The notes under the pieces were generated by a model. The model searched no databases and was not told where the DNA came from. It saw only the letters and a list, made by a program, of their open reading frames with translations. Shown here one piece after another: positions 45,226-57,437 of a DNA stretch of 64,000 nt. Numbering within the stretch: the first letter of the stretch is position 1; every line of letters begins with the position of its first letter. A program made the position numbers and the translations under genes. The DNA is from Tribonema minus (taxonomy: Eukaryota > Sar > Xanthophyceae > Tribonematales > Tribonemataceae), in assembly GCA_017506865.1 (NCBI GenBank), contig JAFCMP010000019.1, forward strand, positions 62,001 through 126,000. Reading direction: 5' to 3'.

Positions 45226-45938
45226 GGCCGCCGCTGCCGCCGCGGGCGGCTACTGCCGGCTGAGGAACAGCAGAGCTGCAGTATCTGAACGCGCGCTGGC
45301 TGGTGAGGCAGGGATCGTCTGCGGGGGCCTGCAGCAGCAAAACGGGATGGGATCAACACTTGGGGTCATCGTGAGCGCTGGACGCACAACTGGGTGTTTG
45401 ACCTGTCCGCGTGTGCAAGCCCTGCTTCTGCAAAGGCTGCCCATACCGTATTCGAATTGTCTGTTTTGAGTATCTGTGCTGGCCCCTTGACAGCCCAGTA
45501 TAGAGGCGCAGGAGGCCAAGGTGCTTAGAGCGCACTCAAGACAGCTGGGTACTCCACCAAGCTTGAGGATCGCATGGAGTCCATGACATCAAGCGTGGCA
45601 TCACATGCTTCAACGACGTTGCTGAAAGTACTTGCACAAACGATTAGGGCCATGATAACAAGCGGGTTTGTTTGGTACAAGCTGTACAGTGAGATGCGCA
45701 TGAGCTTTGTGCTGCATGTTCGAGTTGACGCACCTCTGCGCTGGACACAAGCAGGAGCCGGCGCCAAATGCGAACGCCACGGGTGTGCGACAGCGCTGGG
45801 CTAGCCGAAGACGCAGAACTCTCGAGCGCGATTTTTTTTTTTTAAATTGTTGTAGACTTCAACTGCAAGTCTGAGTTGAAGTTCAAATCGTGATGGCGTA
45901 GACTTCAACTGCAAGTCTGAGTTGAAGTTTAAATCGTG
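45226..45938. other. Intergenic between divergent genes
   Basis: Between the HAD gene (-) and the MPN gene (+). The right end holds two 46-bp repeat units (see 45852-45943). No gene seen. Confidence 0.5.
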
Positions 45939-45943
45939 ATGAC
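45852..45943 (+). repeat. Two 46-bp units with internal inverted repeats
   Basis: Units 45852-45897 and 45898-45943 are almost identical. Each contains ACTTCAACT, then AGTTGAAGT, as inverted arms around GCAAGTCTG, and ends AAATCGTGATG. The first ATG of the MPN gene frame (45939) lies in the second unit. Confidence 0.9.
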
Positions 45944-48900
45944 CTTGGCGTTTAACAGCGAACAGGGCCAGTCGCAGGGGTGTCAACAAGATACAGTGCG
46001 GTGTAATTTCTGTGGTCTGCAGAAGTCTGCAAGCGCCGATCAAGGCAGCACAGCCTGGAGCTTGATTAATCTTCAAAACAGTGCCGGGAGCGCTGGCGTG
46101 GTTTTTGCCATGGTGCTGCGGATGGTCTGGGCATGCTTGCCTCCGCGAGATGAATCGAACCGGCGGGTGTTCTGGCCGGCGCTGGAGCTGTCACGCATGG
46201 AGGATCTTGCCTTATTTCAGCTTCCCATGTCAGACACAATCGCTCAACTTCTCCGGGAAGGCGCCACAATCCCCGCTGCAAAAGCGATGGTGTATTTTCT
46301 GATGTATGAACAATGCTGGTTCTGCAACCGAGAAAAGGAAGTTCAGGCATGGGACGCGAGCCAGGCTCCTTCCCTGATGGCAGCCGGGCGGGTCGCCGAG
46401 GACTGCGAAGTGCTCGCAGCCTGGACCGAGGGCGTCTCAGTGGCCTCAAGGCTCGCCGCTTGCCTGGCCGCTGACGATGAGAATGGAGACTGGGAACAGC
46501 TTTCTGCTTCGGCGGCCGCCGCCATCGCTGCCTTACTGCCCGATAAACCCCGGCAGATCGAGAGCGCATCGCCGGCGCCGCTGCGGAGCGAGACGCCGCC
46601 GCCGCTGCTGACGCCGAGCAAGACCCGCGGCCGCGGCCGCGGACGGGGAGGACGCGGACGCGGCAGCAACAGAGGCGCGACGGCAACGCCATTTGGCGCG
46701 GCAACGCAGGCGCAGCCGCACAGCCCGCAGAGCTTGAGCGAGGAGGCAGCAGGCCTCGCGGCAGCCCTGGCGGCAGCGTCGCTGGAGGACGGTCACGGCG
46801 CAGTCAAACGCGCCGCAAGTGCTGCTCCGGTCGGCGCCGATGAGTCGGCCGCCATCGTGAAAGCGCGGAAGAAGCGGCGGAAGGTCGAACCGAAGGTAGA
46901 GCCGGAGGCAGCAGCAGCTGCGGATGATGCCACTGCGCAGGCTGCGGGACGTGCCGCCGCTGCTCAGCATCGCGATGCTGACGACAGTGGTGGTGCTGCC
47001 GGCGCGATCCCAGCGGCGGCGGCGGCGGCAGCGGCGGCAGCGGCGGCGGCGGAAGCGGCGGCAGAAGACGACCCTCGTATTCTGGACGGGCGGGACTGCG
47101 CGGTGGATCTGCGAGAACTGCTGCAGCGCGGAGTGCTGAACACCGACGCCGATGCCCTCGTGGTGCGCAAGCCAAACAGCAGCGCCGGCGGCGCGACGGT
47201 GGCGCTGCTCGACACTGGATCCGTCAAGAAGGGCAAGGGCAAAGTCCAGGGCCTGCAGGAGTGCGTTGTAAGTGCTCGCTTGCGCTCGCGTGTCGTGCCG
47301 CGTCTTTGGCCGCGCGCTTGCGCGCCGTGCTGCGCGCAGTGCATGCTGTCTAGCACCACTGATGCTTTGCGCCGGCATCATCTCGCGCACGAGCCGGCAG
47401 GCGGGCAGCGGCGCGATTGTGCTGTTCGTGCGAGTGCAGGCAGCAGGAGCGACATGCCCTTCTTGTGTCACGCTACATTTTGTGTGATGCTGTATGACAC
47501 AAAAAAGGCATGTCACTTAAGCGGGCAGGTGTATAGTGCCGCCGCGTTGCGCCTTCCGACAGTCGTGTATCGGCGCAACGCAATTGAGCCATGGCGCGCG
47601 TTGGAATGGCATTCCTCGTGATCTGGCTGCATCTGCAGGTTCCGTAGTGTCCTTAATGTGAGTACTCCGTAAGCACGCACGCGCACTATTTCTCTTACGC
47701 TTACAGGGGCGTAATGCAGCCAGTCGGGCACTGGTACAACACTGCTGCGGCGGCAGGGGGATAACTGAGCCATGCCCCCCACCACCCGCCCCCTCCCTAC
47801 AGAGATGCTGCCTCAAGAGACCTCCCGGCACTGTGCTGCCGCTGTCGATGTGCTACGAGTACACGACATTCAACGACGTGAGCCTCGGCGACCTCGTCAA
47901 GACGCACCTCTTGTGCAGACCTGCATCAGCGCCGCCGCCGCCGGCGGAACCGCAGAGCGCTGCCTCAAAGGCAGCAGCACCGTCATTACCGGCTGCTGCT
48001 GCCGCTGCCGCCGCCGCTGCTGCCGCGGCACCCGGCGCCAAGCCCGCCGCCGCCGCAAAAAAGTCGCACCGCCGCAAGAAGGACGCGGCGCCGGCGCTTT
48101 TGGCGGTTGTAGAGGACAGCTCGTCCGCCACTGCCGCGGAGGCGGCAGCAGAGGCTGCCGCGGCTGCGCGTGCCGCTGCGGCAGCGGACGCGCAAGCAGC
48201 GCCTGCGAATAAACGTGTTCGAAAGCGCAAATCGGTGCGCGCGGAGTCAGCGGACGAGGAGAGCGATTACATGCCGGAGGAGGCGCTGCAGCCGTCACAG
48301 AAAAAGCGCGCGTCCGGCAAGCGCAAGTCGGCGGCGTCCGCAGCAGCGCCGGACGGCGCGGACGCGCCGGCGGCGGCAGCGGCGGCGCCGGCAGCAGCGG
48401 CGGCGCCGGCGGCAGCGGCGACGGCGAAGCCGAAGCCGAAACCAAAGGCGGCGCGCGCGCGCACGAAGGCAGACGCGGCGCGCACGAAGGCGGACGCGGC
48501 GCAGGCGCAGGCGCCGCTGCCGGCGTGCGCGCGCGTGAACGCGCTGGAAACGTTCGACCGCGCGCTCGCGGCGCGCGCGCCGCCGCCGCCGCAGGACCCG
48601 ATGCCGAAGGCGTGGACGGCGCTGCGCGACGACGGCGGCGTCGCGATGCGGGCGATGGCGGCGGAGGCGGCGGAGAAGGCGGCGGCGGTGGAGGCGCCAG
48701 AGGCAGCGGCGGCGGCGGCGACGGCGGCGGCGGCGGCGGCGGAGGTGGCGGCCTCGGTCGCGACCACGCGGCGGTTGGTGTGGTCGCCGCGCTACTTCCA
48801 GCCCGTCAGCGCGCAGCTGACGACGGCGGCGGACGCGAGCACGCGCCTCGGCAGCGGCGCGCTGCTGGACGGGTCTGTGTGGGCGGCGCGCGTCGCGGCG

Positions 48901-51900
48901 GGCGCGCGCGGCGGCGGCGCAGCGCGCGCGGCGCGGCCCAAGGTGACGTCACGCGACGCGCTGCGCCAGGCGCTGCTTGACAAGAGCATGAGCGGCCACT
49001 CGCTCGTGACGTGCGAGGAGTACGACAGCCTCGTGCGGGAGGACGAGCAGTGCGACGGCGGCGGCGGCGGCGGCGGCGACACCGAGGAGGTGAGCGCGCG
49101 CTGCAGCGCTCAGCACGGTGCGCCCGGTGCCGTGTCACGGCACGTGCGGTGCCCGTGCGCACGGTGCTCGCTGCCATGCGGCGGGGGTTGTCATGCGTAC
49201 AGTGCAGCAGCGCTCGGCGCAGATGGTGCAGCAGCGCTCAGACCGTACGTAGCGTGTGCAGTGCTCCGACCCCCTGCTGTGTGCTCATCCCCCCCACACA
49301 CCCGTCTCCAACGATTACGGCCGCAGGGCGAGGATGGCGTCACTCCTCCTTTGTGTGCAGTGCTCATCCTCCCCCCCTCCCCCCCCTCCTACCGTCACGG
49401 CCCGTAGGGCGAGGACGGAGATGACGCCGGCTCGAGGCGGCGGGTCCGAACCTTTCACAATGAGCAGCCGTTTCGCGTGGTGGTGCATCCGGACGCGGCG
49501 TTCCTGTGCGATCTGCACGTACACCTGTCCACTGCAGAGGTGATCGGCATGCTTGCGGGGAAGTTCGACAGAGAGCAGAGGTGAGTAAGGGGGGGGGGGG
49601 GGGGGGGGCAGAAGGGGGAGCGGGGGGGGGGGGGAGTGCTGTCAGAAGGGAATGGGAATGGTTGGTGGTGACCAGGGAGGGGGGGGGGGGAGGAGGGTAC
49701 TATGAGAAGAGAATTGTTGGTGGTGACCAGGGAAGTGAGTGGGGAGATTTGCAGGTGGTGACTGCGGAACATACACGAGACAGCAGCACTCATGAGGTTG
49801 ACATCGTAATGGCCTTGAGGATGCGCCGTGACTGCTGTTGTGAATATGCAAGCCAATTTTGTTACGTGGACTATGCAGGAAGAGGGAATGGTGTGCTGCG
49901 ATACTGTTTGTGCGCTGTAGGCAGCTGCGAGTATAAAGTGTGCCAGTCTGAATTGTAGAGGCGACTGACCAGCCCTATGGTGTCTGCCGTGATCGACCAT
50001 GTGCAGCGCGACGGCGCTATGCACAACAGTTCCACCTGCTGTCCTCTCGGACTGCTGAGCGTCGGCGCCAGGCTTGAAGTTACCGCCGTCAGCTTGAACA
50101 AGAATGCCGTAAGTGGGGCACGTGTTCCCATACATGCATACCCACATGCTGATATACCTACCTACATACCCCGGCTATACACGCCTTACGAGAACCGACA
50201 AAAGTATGCGCGCCTGGCCATGATTCATCTTAGAATACTCTCTACGCCCATCGCCGCCACCAATGTCTGCTAGCTGCGTCAGCAATCACTGGCTGCCCGG
50301 GTAGGTATCGATCGCACGGCAATGACAGCGCACGCCAGGTGCCTCCCCCGTGTCGACTACCGGCGCACTTTTGCACAAACTTGAGCGCTGCTGCCACCCT
50401 CGCGCGCCCGCGCTCGTTTGTCTGTGCGCGGGTTAGGGTTAGGGCTAGGGTTGGGGTTAGGGTTAGAAGGGGGTCCGAACGCGCTTGCACACACGCACAC
50501 ATACAGTGCCTCAATGGTGTTCAGGCGGCAAACTTATCTGGTGCCTCTCTGCTACAGGGCGAATGCGTCTGTAGCCACTGTCATATACTCCGACCAGTAG
50601 TTCCGCGTGCAGCCTTGCGCACCAGCCCCTCCTGAACGCGCTTCCCCCGCTACAGGGCGAATGCGCCTGTAGCCACTGTCACCTACCAGTACTTCCGCAT
50701 GCAGACCTGCGTCACCGGCCTGTCCTGAAAGCCCCCCCCCCTCTCGCCCCCCCCCCCGCCCCCCCCCTCCCGCCGCAGCGCGCTGTACATACAGGCAGCG
50801 TACCCGTGCCGCAGCGTCCTACTGGCTGACGGCGGCGACACCGACGTCGAGATGGAGTTCAACTCGCAGCTCGAGGCGAACGAGGCCATACAGAAGCGCG
50901 GCCTCAAGGCAGTGGGGTGGTACCACAGGTGGGTAGGTATGTATGCAGGGTTGCGCAGCGCTCAACGCGTCAGCAGTTCACAGCGCTGCTCAGCAACGCG
51001 CCATCGAAGCCACAGGTGGGTGGGCATGTAGCTGCTGAACCTCTGTGGTGAGCTGCCGGCTGGAGCTCTCCTGCCGAACACGTGAGACCTTTCCACCCTG
51101 AACTTCCATGCCTCAAACGTTGGAAAGCTGGCACACAGAAGCCTTTTTGTCTACTGTGCATATGGTGGCACGTTTGTCTCGTGGCCGATGGCTGCAGCAG
51201 CAGCGACCACGGTCATTGGTGGAAGGCATTCAATATGACGGCTAACCACACCTTGTCACCTACAGCTCTACGATATATAGATTCATTTCCATATACTGTT
51301 ACAGGTGGGTAGGTTTGTAGGGGAGGGTGCACAACGCTCAGCGCGTCGGCAGCGCGCGTGGCTGCAACGCGGTTCGCGGGCGGCGCCGCTCGGCAGCACG
51401 CCTTCGAGGCTGTGGGGGTGGTATATCTGGAGCCTTCCATGTCGCCGCATGGATTGGTTCAAAACCCGCGTCATCACCTTCTACACGACGCGCATTCAAG
51501 AGCGCTGTCACTAGCTGCTGAGCATTCAAGAGCGCTGTCACTAGCTGCTGAACCTCTGTGTTGGGCTGCCGGCTGGAGCTGGCCTACTGAACACGTGAGA
51601 CCTTTCTAATACTGAACACCCATGCCTCGAACGCTAAAAGCTTGCACACAAAGTCTTTCGACTGGTGGATACGGTGGTACTGTTTGACTCGTGGCCAATT
51701 GCTGCAGCAGCAGCGACCACGGTTATTGGTGGAAGGCACTTGCGGCTAACCATCCCTTGTCACCTAGAGCTCTACGATCTTTTGATTCGTTTTCATATAG
51801 TAATACCATACTTCAAGTATACTGTTACAGATGGGTAGGTATGTAGCGTAGGGTGCGCAGCGCTCAGGCGGCTCAGGTCGGACACGCGCACGTGGTCAGG

Positions 51901-52309
51901 CGCATGATTTCTAAACAATGAAAATAGCTGATGACGCCATACGGCATGGCGAACATGAGGTCGCAATGCTCCCATGTTGATGCAGGGCGGGGCTGCGTTG
52001 TCACACGGGGCCCTTGTACGTAGCGCAGAGCGCGCGGAATCGCTGCGGCCGTGCGCGCTGGAGGCGCTTTTCGCGTGCGTCCAACGCGTCTCCTGACTCC
52101 TAACTCTCCATGTTGTTGACGGTGACATCTGCGTTACACTTGCCGTCTGGCCTGACACCTGCATGTTGGCACGTGCAGGTGAGCATCAGCCCGCTAACCT
52201 ACTCACCTGAATCCAAGACCAAAACTGTTACGAGTGGTTACAAACGGTGATGATCGGCGCGTGGCTTGGCGTCAGCGCGTGAACCTCACTCCCCATCCTC
52301 GCTTTCAAG

Positions 52310-52340
<31 letters not shown>

Positions 52341-55300
52341 GTCATCAAGGGGTAGGGTTAGGGTTCGGGTTAAGACAGGTCCCCCGGACCTGCCCCGCCG
52401 CTGTTCCTCAGCATCTCTGCGCAAACAGCTCTCTCTGTCATCAGGGGGGCTACAGGTCCCCCTTGGACTTGCCCTCACGCCGCTGTCCCTGAGCATCGCT
52501 GCGCAAACATCGGCAGCGCCGCTCCCAACTGCCTCACCCTAACCCTAAGCAGCACTGCATACCTGCCCTTGCGGCTCGCGCTCCTGCCATCCATCCCTTT
52601 TGCAGAGCGCCGCGACGCGCTGATCATCACCGCGCACGCGCGCTGCCACCCGGAGTGCGCCCGAACCCGCTGATCGGCGCGCTAACCCTAGCCCCAAGCA
52701 CCACTGCGCATGTGCCCTTGCGGCACGCGCTCCTGCCAATCCCTCTGCTGAGCGCTGCAATGCGCTGATCATCATCACCACGCCTACGACTGTCGCTCCG
52801 CTTTTGGCGCGCGTCCGCAGCCACCCGGAGTTCGTCCCGAACCATTTGTTTCCCGAACCTTTTTTTCCCCCCGAACCTTTTTTCTTGAACCTTTTTTTTG
52901 CGCGCGCGCGCAGCGGGACGAACCCTTTTTCTCAAACCTTTTTTTTGAACCCTTTTTCTTTTGCGCGCGCGCGCGCAGCCACCCGGAGTTCGTCCCGAAC
53001 CCCAGCATCGTGGACATCACCAACCAGACCAACTACCAGCGGACGTACAAGGACAATGGGCCGCAGGTGGGGCTGATCGTCGCCACGTACGACGCCAAGA
53101 CGGAGCGCTCGTGCGCCGACTGCACCAGCGTCTTCCGCTTCTTCCACACCAAGGTGAGACGAACCCTAACCCTAAACCCTGACCCTGATCATCCCCCGAG
53201 GCCTGGGACACCAAGATGAGACCAACCCTACTCCTCCCCTAGCCCTACCTATCTGTAACCCTACCCTGCTCCTGAGGCGGGGGGAGCGGCGTCTTGCGGG
53301 CGGTGTGACCATGGGCGGGGTATGCATTTGCTTCAGGAAGGCAGGAGGCGCCACCAACAGGGGTGTTGGGGCCTCGAGGGGGTCTTCAGCTTCTCCCACA
53401 CCTTGGAGAGGATCCCCCGGACAGATACCCCCCCCCCCCCCTCTCCCCTCCAAAGGAAGACAGATTCGACCGCTGTCGCAGCGCGCCCCCCCGGATGGGT
53501 GTCAATGCAAAACCCATGTGTGCACTCCAATGTTCTTGAAATACTCTGAACTATGAACCTGTATGCGACAGGCGATGCGAAGGAGTAGGGGTGGGTGGTG
53601 TAGAGATTGGCGTGTGCCGCGTGCCGTGTTGTGTCAGTGGCGTGCGTGCTGTAGGGTTAGGGTAACGCTAACCCTAAGATTGAAGCATCGTGTGTACGCG
53701 GTGGGAGACAAGCAGCCATGCCTGGCCGCAGGCGCCTCGAGCTTTGAGAATAAATAGACATATCTTTCATTCGCAGGCATCGTTCGTCGTTGTCAGCGGT
53801 GCCGCTGATGGTGATCCATAACAGACGGGGCGCGGTGCTCCTCGACACACACGGCAGCGAGCTCGGCTGCGCACTGCTGGCCGACATTTCACTCCCAAAA
53901 TACAGCAAAGTCCTGTACAGGGGGTACTAGACTAGATTGTTCAAGAAAGTGCTGGAACTTGCTGGAACTTGCCAAGGGGAACTTGCCAAGGAAGACCCCC
54001 CATGGAACTGGTGCGTGCCCTGCCCCTACGGTATGCATTGTGCATCGGACCATATCATATTCCACCAGCTTGCACGCGCTGGAACTGTCGAACGCCTCCG
54101 CGCAGCCCTGGCACTGCGCGCGTAGCATCCTACTGCATGGCGGAACCCCTGAATCACCACAGCGATCACACGTCAAAAAAGTGTCAGCATACTCATACTC
54201 AAATTTACCCCCCTACCCCCCACCCCCCCACCCCCCCACCCCCCCGCCAGCCCGAGCAGTTCTCCGGCAAGACCGTCGACGTCCCGATCCGCCTCAACGC
54301 TCAGGTCCTGCAGTGCCTGCCGCCGGGCGGCGCGCCGCAGCCCACCCCCTCGCCCGAACAGCAACTTCAACAGCTCGCAGTGCAAGATGTCGCGAATCGC
54401 GCGCGCCGCGCCGCGCTGCGCGCCGCCGCCGGCGTCGCTGCCCCGGCAGAGCCCTCCGGCGGCGGCGGCAGTGGCGGCGGCGGCGGCGGCGCTGCCGCGC
54501 GCGGCGGCAAATCGAAGAAGCGCGCACGCGTCAAGGAGGAGAACGGCGCTGGCGATGCTGCCGCAGACGCCGCGGCGCCGCCGCTGCCGCCAGCGCGCGC
54601 CGGCCTCGCGCCTGCTGCGGCAGCTGCGGTGGCGGCGGCGGCGCTGGAGGGGCAGGTCGCGGCGGCGCAGCCGGCGGAGTGGGGCGCGCTGGTGTGTGCG
54701 GAGTGCCAGCGCGAGGGCGCGTCGCTGTACGCGTGCCGCCACGAGCGCGCTCACGCCGTCGCCAGCTACAAGGCCCTGCCGTGGAGCGCGCCGCAGGGCT
54801 GGGACCAGTACGTGGCCAACGTGCGCAGCGCTGCTGCTGCCGCAGCTGCCGCAGCCGGTTCTGCGGCCAGTTGCGGCAAGCTGGAGGCCGGTGCTGGCGG
54901 CAACGGCGCCGCCGCCGCCAACGGCGCGCCCGGTGAGAACGGGGGCCTGGCCGCGTTTGCGAATGGCGGCGGCTCGGAGGCAGCGGCGGCGGCGGCGGCG
55001 GCGGCGGTGCCGCCATCGACGCTCATGACGGAGGCGCCGCAGGACCTGGACGCGCTGTGCGAGGCGCTGGAGGCGCAGCTGCTCGCGCCGCCGCTCGTGA
55101 GCAGCGCGGACCTGTGGAGTGTGCTGGAAGGGCGCTACGCGGGGCTTGAGGAGCTGCTGGAGGGCGTCAGGCAGGTGGGTTCGATTGCGCGGGGGGGGGG
55201 GGGGGGGGGGGGTGAGGGGCACAGAGCAAGGCGGCGCGCGCGGTACACACGTGCAGGGGGGCGGGGCGCGCGCGGTGAGAAGCACAGAGCAGGGCGGCAC

Positions 55301-56020
55301 GCGCGATACGCACGCACGCACGAAAATGCACACTCACACGCCTGCTTTAATGGTCGTGTTACTGCTGTAACTGCCGAGGAGCTTCTGCAGGGCGTCCGGC
55401 AGGTGGGCTCGACTGCGGGGGAGGAGGGGGGGGGGGGGCGACGCGCGCGCGGTAAGAAGCGCAGAGCAGGGCGGCACGCATAGTACACGCGCACGCAAAC
55501 GCACTCCCGCACGCTGCTTTACCGTCGTGCATTACTGCTGTAACTGCCGAGGAGCTGCTGCTGCGCGTTGAGCAAGTGGGGTTTACACCGTTATTGTTGT
55601 GTAGCTGTCATTATGCGGGGGGGGGGGGGGGGGAGGAGGGCCTACCGTGCAACTGTAGCTCAACAGCTGCAACTCATAGAGAGGTAGGTGCTACTGTGCG
55701 TTGAGCAGGTGGGCCCAGGAGCCCGCAGCTCGTCCGGCGGCAGAGCGGCGCAGCAGCGGCGGCAGCGCAGCGGCAGCAGCAGTGCGGTACCATACTCAGG
55801 GCACAACAGCCCACATGTCTTGAATGTTTGTTTGCTTTGTTTACAACAAGCCATGTCATTCATGCGTGCGGTGCGTAGGAGTCTCGTCTTGGGTTTAGGG
55901 TTGGGGTTAGCCTAACCCTAGATCTAGGGTTAGTCTCGCGATGCACTCGTCCAGTCAACACGATCTCTCTTTCACCCGCTGCACACCAAGGCTGTACAGC
56001 AGATTTCCCTGAACCCCCCC

Positions 56021-56051
<31 letters not shown>

Positions 56052-57437
56052 TGTGCCTTCCGCTGCTGCATAGCACAGCTGGGGCTGTACTACGCCACGT
56101 ATGACCGCCGCGTCTCGCTGCGCGCCAAGTGGCGCAGCGGCAGCGACGTGCTGCGCGGCGTCAAGCTGGCGCGCTCGCTGGCGCACTGGGTGCCGCTGCT
56201 GGCGCTGCCCGCGGGCGACGAGCTGCGCTTTCTCAGGGACGTCTGCCAGTACGTTCAGGTGGTGACGCCCCTCCCTCACTGAAACTTCAACTCTGCATCA
56301 CTCTCGAGATGCCTCAACTTTATGAGGAACGTCTGCCAGTACGCCCCCTATGACAAACTTCAAGTCTGTATCACTCTCGACCTACCTCAACTTCACGAAG
56401 AACGTACTGCGTACTGGGTGCCGCTGCTGGCGCTGCCCGCGGGCGACGAGCTGCGCTTCCTCAGGGACGTCTGCCAGTACATTCAGGTGGTGACGCTTCG
56501 CCTTACTGTAACCCAGACTCTACATCCTCAAGGACCCGTCTGCCAGTACGGTCAGCTGGTGGTGGTGTTGGGAATGATGGACATCAGCATGCCGTGTCGC
56601 AGGAAAGTGACGACGGCCCATGCACGCGCGAGTGCAATAAATGTCAAGTCGTCGGCAGCGCGGGACTGCAACCAGCCCAAAGCGGCCGCAGGAGGCCCGA
56701 CAGGGGCACGGGTGCAAGACTGCCCCCGCTCCGCGTCTGCACGATTACGTAACGTAGTTCAGCCCATGCGCGCCACGTCGCCCGAGCCGTGCTCGGGCAC
56801 GCAACACCGTAGGCATTCTGACGGAGTATGACATCTACGCACCCTGCTTGCATGTGCCGGTGCATACCTACAGAACACAGGTGTCTCCAATTATGGGAGT
56901 TTCTCCTGTCAGTCCCCCACCGCATATTCCAGCACCAGTCCAGTACTGTTCCGCCCGTGACTCAGGGCCATCCATGTGTCCGTTCGCACAAGCACCTGCA
57001 CAATAACAACTTCTCTGCAACCCAGCCTGTCCAGGTCAAGTGCTGTTCTGCACTTCTGCACTGGGTCCACCCTGGGTGTCCTACTCTTGCCACCGCGTGT
57101 GGTTCCATCGCATTCACGCTGTGACTCGCGGCCAGCGACGCTGCCTAACCCCGCACGACACTGACGAGCGCCGCCGCCGCCGCCGCCTTACGCTGCGCGC
57201 CGCCCCGCCCCCCCGCAGGCGTGCTTCGCGGAACGCCCCGCGGCAGACGGCAAGCGCCCCACGCGCAAGCCCGCCGCCGCGCCGCCGCACGCCTGTGCCG
57301 ACGGCGCAGCCTGCCCCGCACACGGCGCCCCCGCTGTGGCGTCGCTGCCGCCGCCGTCGCCGCCGCCAGCTTCGGACGGCGGTGAGGCCGGCGACGGCGA
57401 TGGCGGCGGCAGCGGCGGTGATGCCGAGGCGCGATAG
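45939..57437 (+). CDS. JAMM/MPN+ deubiquitinase of the MPND/MYSM1 type, eight exons
   Basis: Exons 45939-47267, 47803-49089, 49408-49580, 50779-50928, 52979-53153, 54251-55174, 56079-56258 and 57219-57437; every phase agrees, giving 1,478 residues. The MPN domain spans exons 3-5: VVVHPDAAFLCDLHVHLS, TAEVIGMLAG with the catalytic Glu, and GWYHSHPEFVPNPSIVDI, which carries the complete zinc-binding JAMM motif HxHx7SxxD, split in HSH by an intron. The best family match is MPND/MYSM1, histone H2A deubiquitinases or chromatin readers. A stretch before it (DLRELLQRGVLNTDADALVV) may be a RAMA-like domain, as in MPND. An RGRGRG block, Lys-rich segments (KKRRKVEPK) and poly-Ala suggest nuclear, nucleic-acid-near function. 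Exons 6-8 make a family-specific C-terminal part of unknown role, with ALVCAECQREGASLYAC as a possible zinc site. The start is unsure because ATG 45939 lies in a repeat. Confidence 0.85.
49327..49345 (+). repeat. Copy of exon 3 start of the MPN gene
   Basis: After GGCCGCAG, GGCGAGGATGGCG repeats the start of exon 3 at 49408 (GGCGAGGACGGAGATGACG after GGCCCGTAG). The flanking GTGTGCAGTGCTC and C-rich tract are also duplicated, so the unit is about 80 bp. Confidence 0.7.
50510..50730 (+). repeat. Tandem duplication in MPN intron 3
   Basis: CTACAGGGCGAATGCG, CTGTAGCCACTGTCA, CAGTA(C/G)TTCCGC and TGCGCACC/TGCGTCACC recur about 100 bases apart, at 50557-50625 and 50650-50720. They resemble nothing in the coding exons. 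Confidence 0.75.
50929..51900 (+). repeat. Large tandem units in MPN intron 4, with the dispersed repeat
   Basis: The exon 4 donor context (CACAG|GTGGGTAGGTATGTA, then GCGCAGCGCTCA) recurs at 51301 and, with ATGGGTAGGT, at 51827. Between these, CTGCTGAACCTCTGTG, GCTGCCGGCTGGAGCT, GAACACGTGAGACCTTTC and the ~130-bp dispersed repeat (copies 2 and 3 at about 51165-51300 and 51665-51800) appear twice in the same order. The intron grew by duplication of units of about 380-530 bp. Confidence 0.85.
52646..52843 (+). repeat. Copies of exon 5 start of the MPN gene
   Basis: CCACCCGGAGTTCGTCCCGA (the start of exon 5 at 52979, encoding the HPEF of the JAMM motif) recurs exactly at 52821-52840 after a CAG acceptor, and in a diverged form at 52646-52668. 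TTTTTT and poly-C blocks and GCGCGCGCGC tracts separate the copies. Confidence 0.9.
55375..55708 (+). repeat. Copies of exon 6 end of the MPN gene with donors
   Basis: The exon 6 tail (GAGCTGCTGGAGGGCGTCAG then GCAG|GTGGG) recurs at 55375-55401 with a GTGGGCTCGACTGCG donor, and in weaker forms at 55547-55576 and 55688-55708. G runs follow the donors in the first copies, as after the real exon. Confidence 0.8.
56022..56051 (+). repeat. Uninterrupted run of 30 C before an acceptor
   Basis: It ends 27 bases before the CACAG acceptor at 56078. It serves as the polypyrimidine tract of MPN intron 6. The same intron begins with G runs just after its donor. Confidence 0.85.
56324..56552 (+). repeat. 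Copies of exon 7 end of the MPN gene with donors
   Basis: 56412-56486 repeats the last ~75 bases of exon 7 with one silent-type and one coding change, followed by the same GTGGTGACG donor; it reads YWVPLLALPAGDELRFLRDV. Short copies of only CGTCTGCCAGTACG-like sequence lie at about 56330-56343 and 56538-56552. Confidence 0.9.

Noticed and set aside
53776-53930. Possible extra MPN exon after TTCGCAG (reads SAVPLMVIHNRRGAVLLDTHG)
   Set aside because: Its acceptor phase does not fit the preceding phase-0 donor at 53154, the phase-0 frame hits a stop, and skipping it gives a clean join to 54251.
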